This document shows, in pieces, positions 53,444 to 58,248 of a DNA stretch of 58,248 nucleotides. Numbering within the stretch: position 1 is the first letter of the stretch; each line of letters starts with the position of its first letter. Source of the DNA: an uncultured Ruminococcus sp. (GTDB lineage Bacteria; Bacillota; Clostridia; Oscillospirales; Acutalibacteraceae); NCBI GenBank assembly GCA_902794395.1, contig CADBHB010000014.1, positions 1 to 58,248 of the forward strand. The letters are read 5' to 3'. Below the pieces are notes generated by a model that saw nothing but the letters and a program-made list of their open reading frames with translations, made no database searches and had not been told where the DNA came from. A program made the position numbers and the translations under genes.

Positions 53444-53472
53444 TTGCTTTTATCGGCTATCAGAGTTATAAT
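53444..53472 (+). promoter_or_regulatory. Promoter of the duplicated PH-like membrane protein gene
   Basis: TTGCTT at 53444-53449, 17-bp spacer, TATAAT at 53467-53472. Confidence 0.65.
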
Positions 53473-53500
53473 ATAGGAAATACATCACGGGAGGATAATT

Positions 53501-54682
53501 ATGGACGATCCATTCGATAACAACATCTACGGCGCTGAACCGCAGGAGTCTTTTGGCGAAAGACCGAGCGCGCCGCAGCCGCCGTATCGGGGTCAGGACA
53601 GGCAGCCCGTTCAGCCCGTTCAGCCGCAGAACCGCCCTCAGTATCCGGTGCCGTCGAAGTATCCGGTGCTGTTCAGCGTCGAGTACAGTCGGGAAAAACT
53701 CAAAAAGGCAATAGTATTCTTAATAATTTCCATTGTGTTCACTTCCGTGAGTGCGATACTTTCTTTTGCCGGCAATATTATCGGTGATGTTGCTTTTAAA
53801 ACTCTATCGTCATTTGTTTTATTTTTCCTTTTGCCGTTGGCAATCATTTCGATCATTTTTTCCGTAAAGCATAGGAATATGATCGCGGCTACAAAACTGA
53901 ACATAAACGAGATAGGCGTTTACGGCGCCGGAGGCACCGGAAGGGGCTTCGTAAGCCGCAGTATCAACCTTGACTATGCCCATATCGACAGCATAGACAG
54001 CCCGGACAACTCAACTTTGTTTATCAACTCGGGCTCGACGCGCTTTTTATTTAATATTGAAAACGCGTGCGTATTCGCCGAGAGAATCAAGGCTCTGCAC
54101 AGCGCCTACCGCTCAGCTCCCGAAAAAACCATAGCTGAAGCACAGCAAAGAAAAAATGCTTCGGAAGATCAAAAAGAAAAAGAACGAGAGCTTTTTGAAA
54201 AAAGAACGGAAAGGAAAAACGACCCGGCTAACTATCCGGTGCTGTTAAGCGTTACGGCAGGAAGAACACATCTTCGTAGTGTTGTTCTCAAGGATATGGT
54301 CGAACTCATCACCATGGTTGTTTTTGGTATATTGCTATGTTTTTGGCCGTTTTCCAAGGCATATTACGTGCGCGCACGTTATGCGTTAGGCCTAAGTATA
54401 GTTGCGTTTTTATTCGGGTGCGGAGATTTGATAAGAAAATTAAAGGTATTTAAGGCAACAGAGCTGAATGTTACCGAAGCGGGCGTTTTCGGTATATGCA
54501 GTCAAAAAAGCCAAAAAATCAATATGGACTATAATCAGATAGTTTACGTTGGTGTAAAAAAGGGATGTTTGCTGTTGGGTGGTACTAAGATCACTTACAT
54601 TTTTAAAATCGACAACGCGGACGAGGTTGCCGAAACCATAGAGGATCTGCAGACCGCATATCAAGCAAAGTATTCTGTATAA
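53501..54682 (+). CDS. Membrane protein made of two 2TM + PH-like modules
   Basis: A 393-residue membrane protein with an N-terminal Pro/Gln-rich stretch (VQPVQPQ). Two modules of about 150 residues each begin with YPVLFSV and YPVLLSV, have two membrane helices (about 66-88 and 98-118; 266-284 and 290-310), then a PH-like tail with a strand pattern LNINEIGVYG, INLDYAHIDSID, TRFLFNIENA in the first and LNVTEAGVFG, INMDYNQIVYVG, ITYIFKIDNA in the second. The modules are clearly duplicated. A charged coil lies between them. GGGAGG precedes ATG. Function unknown. Confidence 0.72.
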   Translation: MDDPFDNNIYGAEPQESFGERPSAPQPPYRGQDRQPVQPVQPQNRPQYPVPSKYPVLFSVEYSREKLKKAIVFLIISIVFTSVSAILSFAGNIIGDVAFKTLSSFVLFFLLPLAIISIIFSVKHRNMIAATKLNINEIGVYGAGGTGRGFVSRSINLDYAHIDSIDSPDNSTLFINSGSTRFLFNIENACVFAERIKALHSAYRSAPEKTIAEAQQRKNASEDQKEKERELFEKRTERKNDPANYPVLLSVTAGRTHLRSVVLKDMVELITMVVFGILLCFWPFSKAYYVRARYALGLSIVAFLFGCGDLIRKLKVFKATELNVTEAGVFGICSQKSQKINMDYNQIVYVGVKKGCLLLGGTKITYIFKIDNADEVAETIEDLQTAYQAKYSV

Positions 54683-54688
54683 TAGTAG

Positions 54689-54722
54689 ACGGTCAGGTGC
54701 GATAACGCGCCTGACCGTTTTG
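54689..54722 (+). terminator. Terminator after the PH-like membrane protein gene
   Basis: Twelve-bp stem ACGGTCAGGTGC/GCGCCTGACCGT (one mismatch) with a GATAAC loop, followed by TTTGATTT. Confidence 0.8.
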
Positions 54723-54789
54723 ATTTATCCGAAAAACAGTTCGGTATATTAAACGCAACAAAAGAGATAATTCATGGTGCTCTCACCGC

Positions 54790-55040
54790 TGTGAGATTAT
54801 ACGGGAACAAATACAGGAAATATATGACGATAACAGGCAGGTCTTCGGATCGCCTAAAATCACAGCTGTTTTGAAGTCACGCGGTGTACGTGTGAGCGAG
54901 GGAATGGTGAGACAGCTCATGCAGCAAAAGAATACATTCGGTTTTATAACGACGAGCGCCCTCACTCAAAGAACAAATACAAGACTCCGTCTCAGAAGGA
55001 AGCGGAATATTTCAGTAACCAAGCGGAAAACGCCGAGTAG
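54790..55040 (+). pseudogene. IS3-family transposase remnant
   Basis: Frame 1 from 54790 reads EIIREQIQEIYDDNRQVFG then SPKITAVLKSRGVRVSEG MVRQLMQQK, the HTH_21 part of IS3 OrfB. From 54942 a different frame reads RFYNDERPHSKNKYKTPSQKEAEYFSN before TAG 55038-55040, the C-terminal end of the same transposase. The integrase core with its DDE residues is missing between them, and the frames differ, so an internal deletion joined the two ends. The ORF at 54871-55137 is an artefact of frame 1. No terminal repeats were seen. The decay suggests an old insertion next to cotH. Confidence 0.78.
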
Positions 55041-55150
55041 AATTCGGTCACTCAAGGGTTCGTATTCATTCATTTTACATTTTTCGATTTCGTTTTTTTG
55101 CGATTTTGGTTTTTCAGTCCAAATAAATATTTTATAAGAGCTGTCAGAAA

Positions 55151-55230
55151 AACCGCATAAAATTTGGCAAAATAAGCAATCGTCTATTGAGTCCAAACTT
55201 CGGGGGTTCGGATTTCAATAGACGATTCAA
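55151..55230 (-). repeat. Hairpin element 1 beside cotH (13-bp stem, conserved loop)
   Basis: Perfect 13-bp stem AATCGTCTATTGA (55178-55190) and TCAATAGACGATT (55215-55227) with a 24-base loop that itself can fold (TCCRAAC/GTTYGGA). On the minus strand it follows the cotH stop at once and is followed by GCTTATTTTGCC, so it probably ends that transcript. The flank CCGCATAAAATTTGGCAAAA is shared with element 2 near 57.2 kb. Confidence 0.75.
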
Positions 55231-56967
55231 TTAAAATTGCTCTTGTTGATTACCTTTACTGTCTGTTCCACTTGTATTTGGCATATTCGGCGGCGTCATA
55301 TTCTGTCCGGATGAACCTTTGTTATCTTTTCCCATATCGTGAGTTCCCATATCGCTGATTGTAACAGACGAAGCGTCGACCTTTTCGGAATCCTTTTGCT
55401 CTGTCGTTTTAGTTGACAATGTTCCGTCAAGCTGTTTGCGAATGCTTTCGGCGCGCAGACTGCAAAAATCCTTCAAGGTTTCATATGCGGTCTTGAACTG
55501 CTCCGCGTTGTAGAAAGCGGAGGTATCCTTCTCGACATATGGCAGTATCATATTATAGATACGGTCTGCCTCTGTGCCAAAATCACCCGACTCAAAGTAT
55601 TTAAGAAGCTCGCTGTAAACGCTGTGATACTGCTCAAGATACTTCTCGTCTGACGTGATCCAGCTCCACATCGGACGGTCGCTTTCCTGAGAACCGCTCA
55701 AAGGTGTGTCGATTCCCGTGTTTACCAGTGAGGTCGAGTTTGATGAACCGTTTTCGCTGTCGCCCGGCTTGCCTCCCTGTTCTCCGCCGAAGGCTCCGAA
55801 CGCGAGGTTATAGTCCCATGGCAGCATACTCAGCTTGCCGTTATTTTCATAAAGATAATAGTTATGCAGCATATTGCCTGTGTAGCTGTCATAATTCAGC
55901 ACAAAGTTGTGCGCCGCAAAGTACCGTATAACCTCGTCTGTGTCAATATAGCTCTCGATATCGTCGCCCTGTGAAAGAGCTTTCAGCGCAGCGATAACGC
56001 GTTGATTGCTTTCTTTGTCGGCGTCGGTCTCGTCGTTGTCAAAGATGTCGGAATAGCTGTCGGTATTATCATCCGTATATTTCAGATCCGCTCCCGATGC
56101 ATTGGAACCGAATCCGCCTCCGCCCTGCGGCATATCGGGAGGCGTTGCGCCTTCCGGCATTGATGGCATCCCGGCGTCTTCGGGCATAGTCGGCATTTCG
56201 CCGTTAGCTGAGTTGTTCGGATCAAAGCCGCTGGGCGGCGTCATTTCTCCGCTCGGCGGTTCGGGTGTGTCGCCGTTGTTATCATTCGGCTGACCGCCGC
56301 CCTTCGCCATATTTTCAAACTGCTCTGTTTCGGGCTTATAAAGCTCGCCCTCACCGTTGTGCGTGCGTTCGAGATAGCTCTCGCTTACGTCCTCGATCGC
56401 GATATACAAACCGTGATCCTCGCCGTTTATCTTAAGCCACACATAGCTGACAAGGGGGGATTCTACGCCCGCCTGACGGAAGATCTCATAGCTGAGATAA
56501 TCCTTCATATAAGTCGCGTCGGCATAGATATTATTGAGGTTGAGCTTGTTCAGCCCATAGTAGGTCTGACCGTCTACATACTTGCCGAAGTTGACCTTGA
56601 AGCTGTATCGGTCGCTGTTTTCATCCTCCGCGACAGCGGTAAGACTGGTGTTGCCCTTTGTGGCAAAGGAAACATCCTTAACGGTCTCACCGTCTATGGT
56701 AATATCCGTTTTATACTTGGTTTTTGCTGTTGGATTATTCTTAAGGTCTGCCCAGTCTTCATCCGTAATAGTGATGTTGATCTCGTGGACGCTGTCCGTA
56801 TCAAAAAGCTTTCCTGCATAACCCGCCTCCGTTGTTTTTGCTTCATCAGACGTACTGCTGTTGCCGGAAGAACTTCCGAAACCGCTGCACGCTGCAAGCG
56901 GCAAACATATTGCCAAAGCTAATATAGCGCATAATAATTTGACAGGCAGTGACAGATTTCTTTTCAT
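55231..56967 (-). CDS. CotH kinase family lipoprotein
   Basis: A 578-residue exported lipoprotein (lipobox LAAC, Cys27) of the CotH protein-kinase-like family; characterised members phosphorylate proteins, such as spore-coat CotB. The first part shows KTDITIDGETVKDVSFATKGNTSL and LNNIYADATYMKDYLSYEIF, the catalytic-like stretch is LPWDYNLAFGAFGG. It is interrupted by a low-complexity insert rich in Gly, Pro, Met and Asp (about 222-300) and ends in a Gly/Asn/Pro-rich tail. Extracellular location fits a surface or carbohydrate-attached role. GGAGGAG precedes ATG. Confidence 0.88.
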   Translation of the reverse strand: MKRNLSLPVKLLCAILALAICLPLAACSGFGSSSGNSSTSDEAKTTEAGYAGKLFDTDSVHEINITITDEDWADLKNNPTAKTKYKTDITIDGETVKDVSFATKGNTSLTAVAEDENSDRYSFKVNFGKYVDGQTYYGLNKLNLNNIYADATYMKDYLSYEIFRQAGVESPLVSYVWLKINGEDHGLYIAIEDVSESYLERTHNGEGELYKPETEQFENMAKGGGQPNDNNGDTPEPPSGEMTPPSGFDPNNSANGEMPTMPEDAGMPSMPEGATPPDMPQGGGGFGSNASGADLKYTDDNTDSYSDIFDNDETDADKESNQRVIAALKALSQGDDIESYIDTDEVIRYFAAHNFVLNYDSYTGNMLHNYYLYENNGKLSMLPWDYNLAFGAFGGEQGGKPGDSENGSSNSTSLVNTGIDTPLSGSQESDRPMWSWITSDEKYLEQYHSVYSELLKYFESGDFGTEADRIYNMILPYVEKDTSAFYNAEQFKTAYETLKDFCSLRAESIRKQLDGTLSTKTTEQKDSEKVDASSVTISDMGTHDMGKDNKGSSGQNMTPPNMPNTSGTDSKGNQQEQF

Positions 56968-57149
56968 ATTGATTTCTCCTCCTGTTTTTTGATTATGGTA
57001 GATCGGAAAATGAATTTCGCGTGATTAAAAATAAGTACTTTATGAAAAATGTTTTGTTATCCAAACAATACTATCCAAAGCTTAAATAATACTTAAAGGA
57101 TCACCATCAATAAGAAAGACTATATACATAAAGCGCACACTACGAAAGA

Positions 57150-57229
57150 AACCCGCATAAAATCTGACAAAAAAACTTCCTGTTGATGTCCGAAACCTCC
57201 GGGGTTCAGATTTCAACAGGAAGTTCAAT
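57150..57229 (-). repeat. Hairpin element 2 beside cotH (same family as element 1)
   Basis: Perfect 13-bp stem AACTTCCTGTTGA (57174-57186) and TCAACAGGAAGTT (57213-57225) with a 26-base loop that matches the loop of element 1 with small changes. The flank CCGCATAAAATCTGACAAAA matches too. On the minus strand the stem is followed by seven T, so it could terminate transcripts coming from trpA. The 57000-57147 stretch before it shows no gene. Confidence 0.75.
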
Positions 57230-57361
57230 TTCGAGTATCTTTTCTATCTGGATTTCTCGGGAAGCGTCAAAAGCGAGGGAGTTACAAACCTACTTTCCAA
57301 ACTCAGCGAAGAAATGCCCGAATTCAGCTTCCTCGGGAATTATTATGAAATACATTCGTAG
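57230..57361 (+). pseudogene. Prephenate dehydratase (pheA) 3' fragment
   Basis: The frame from 57230 reads FEYLFYLDFSGSVKSEGVT, then NLLSKLSEEMPEFSFLGNYYEIHS before TAG. This is the end of the ACT domain of prephenate dehydratase, where a conserved LGNYY/LGSY motif lies near the C-terminus. The rest of the gene is absent and the fragment starts at the 3' side of hairpin element 2. It is therefore a relic, on the opposite strand to trpA, and marks a rearrangement in an aromatic amino acid gene region. Confidence 0.72.
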
Positions 57362-57383
57362 ACTCGCGCATTGTAATCTCCCG

Positions 57384-58220
57384 TCAGGTGCCTGATACCG
57401 CGTCCTTCATCTCCTTGACATATTCGCCGATATACTTTGGCGCGTCACTGCCGTATCGCTCCAAAAATTTGATGATCGCCGAGCCGACAATCGCGCCATC
57501 TGCTATGGCTGACATTTTCTTTGCCTGCTGTGGGGTGGAAATGCCGAAGCCGATCGCGCAGGGAACGCTTGTATTCTCTCTGATGATTTTGACTATCGAC
57601 TCGAGGTCTGTGTTTATTTCGCTCCTCATTCCCGTTACGCCGAGGCTTGAAACGAGGTAGATAAAGCCCTCCGCTTCCTTGGCGATCATACCGATGCGGT
57701 TCTCAGAGGTCGGCGCGATAAGCGAGATCAGCGCCACGCCGTATTTGCGGCAGATAGGCAGGAATTCATCCTTTTCTTCAAACGGGATGTCGGGAAGGAT
57801 CAATCCGTCGATCCCGATCTCGGCGCAGGTGGAGATGAATTTTTCTGCACCGTAGGAGAACACGACGTTCGCATAGGTCATAAAGACTATCGGCACGGTC
57901 ACGTCGGTGCGAAGTTCTCTGACGAGCTCAAATATCTTGTTTGTATTCACACCACCCTTCAGCGCGCGGATATTCGCGCCTTGGATGACGGGACCTTCGG
58001 CGGTCGGATCGGAGAAGGGGATACCCAGCTCGATCAGATCAGCGCCGCTCTTAACAGCCGCTCTTACCGCCGCCGCAGTCGTTTCAAGATCGGGGTCGCC
58101 GCAGGTTATGAACGGGATGAACGCCTTGCCGTTTTCAAAGGCTTTATGTATACGGTTTTGTTTTATCTTTTGTCCGGCTCCGCCGTTGCAGAATCTTTTT
58201 GTCACAGAAAAGCTTTCCAA
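57384..58220 (-). CDS. trpA: Tryptophan synthase alpha chain, unusual 5' end
   Basis: Alpha subunit that splits indole-3-glycerol phosphate for tryptophan synthesis. The family sequence runs from NRIHKAFENGKAFIPFITCGDPD with active-site Glu in IELGIPFSDPTAEGP, Asp in IDGLILPDIPFEE and the phosphate loop PCAIGFGISTP. Normal proteins begin just before NRIxKAF; here that position has ATA (58166-58164) where an ATG would fit, and no ATG, GTG or TTG lies there. The open frame only extends upstream through a dispersed repeat to TTG 58220 or GTG 58205. Either these rare starts add about 15 residues or the gene lost its start. The partner trpB is not visible. Confidence 0.85.
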   Translation of the reverse strand: MESFSVTKRFCNGGAGQKIKQNRIHKAFENGKAFIPFITCGDPDLETTAAAVRAAVKSGADLIELGIPFSDPTAEGPVIQGANIRALKGGVNTNKIFELVRELRTDVTVPIVFMTYANVVFSYGAEKFISTCAEIGIDGLILPDIPFEEKDEFLPICRKYGVALISLIAPTSENRIGMIAKEAEGFIYLVSSLGVTGMRSEINTDLESIVKIIRENTSVPCAIGFGISTPQQAKKMSAIADGAIVGSAIIKFLERYGSDAPKYIGEYVKEMKDAVSGT

Positions 58221-58248
58221 AGGCGGAATGGATGAAACGTCACGTTTC
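58179..58248. repeat. Repeat E: single unit with end hairpin at window edge
   Basis: One unit: CCGCCGTTGCAG (58180) to CCAAAGGCGG (58226), then seven bases and the 6-3-6 hairpin GAAACGTCACGTTTC at 58234-58248. It lies over the 5' end of the trpA reading frame and continues to the window edge. Confidence 0.8.

Noticed and set aside
54871-55137. An 88-residue hypothetical protein
   Set aside because: It is the HTH part of a decayed IS3 transposase read through into the wrong frame.
55151-57229. Classical transposon ends around cotH
   Set aside because: The two hairpins have the same orientation rather than being inverted, no target duplication is visible, and no transposase lies inside.

Overview
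The window looks like chromosome of an anaerobic, gut-type Clostridia member (Bacillota, Oscillospirales/Ruminococcaceae-like). The reasons are a single-chain clostridial PurL, DUF1292 and DUF6472 small proteins, strong Shine-Dalgarno sites with many GTG/TTG starts, near-consensus sigma-A promoters with 16-17 bp spacers, CotH, and many short genes separated by hairpin terminators. The genus cannot be fixed from sequence reading alone. No rRNA, tRNA, CRISPR array or complete mobile element was found.

Layout. 1-5.8 kb: 3' part of tuf, a uracil permease, a repeat array, then an HPr-kinase-like P-loop protein, an NAD(P)H-hydrate epimerase, a small zinc-ribbon membrane protein and a DUF1292 protein. 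5.9-13.7 kb: rpoB-rpoC from its own promoter. 13.9-18.2 kb: lexA, LOG-family hydrolase, DUF6472, L,D-transpeptidase (divergent), DUF5662, deoxyinosine-type DNA glycosylase, second repeat array. 18.2-26.7 kb: a substrate-binding lipoprotein fused to a peptidoglycan-binding domain, a DUF815 AAA+ ATPase, purL, a HAD phosphatase and a D-2-hydroxyacid dehydrogenase. 26.7-34.4 kb: a tight five-gene minus-strand operon, described below. 34.6-47.6 kb: thrH, an unknown small protein, a phosphohexomutase, a CPA2 antiporter, repeat array, GH31 glucosidase, asnB with an unusual tail, a Nudix hydrolase, ribF and htpG. 47.8-58.2 kb: a more AT-rich accessory segment with a lipoprotein, a two-component system, a flavinylated Fe-S/FMN membrane protein with its ApbE flavin transferase, a duplicated membrane/PH-like protein, an IS3 transposase remnant, CotH between two related hairpins, a pheA fragment and trpA.

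The best candidate for an undescribed system is the operon at 34373-26743. It encodes an Hsp70/actin-fold ATPase with an atypical C-terminus, a leaderless protein with about seven calcium-type DxDGDG motifs and a C39/papain-like protease domain, a small unknown protein, a HerA/VirB4-like ATPase with a hydrophobic segment, and a double zinc-ribbon protein with PH-like and EF-Tu-domain-2-like parts. One strong promoter and 15-55 bp gaps suggest joint expression. A chaperone/translocase/protease-effector machine is my inference; no function is demonstrated.

Two non-coding families are also notable. One is a modular repeat (CCGCCGTTG...CAAAGGCGG) found at five loci, three of which end in a 6-3-6 hairpin with compensatory base changes. 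The other is a pair of 13-bp-stem hairpins on either side of cotH that share flanks and loop but have covarying stems.
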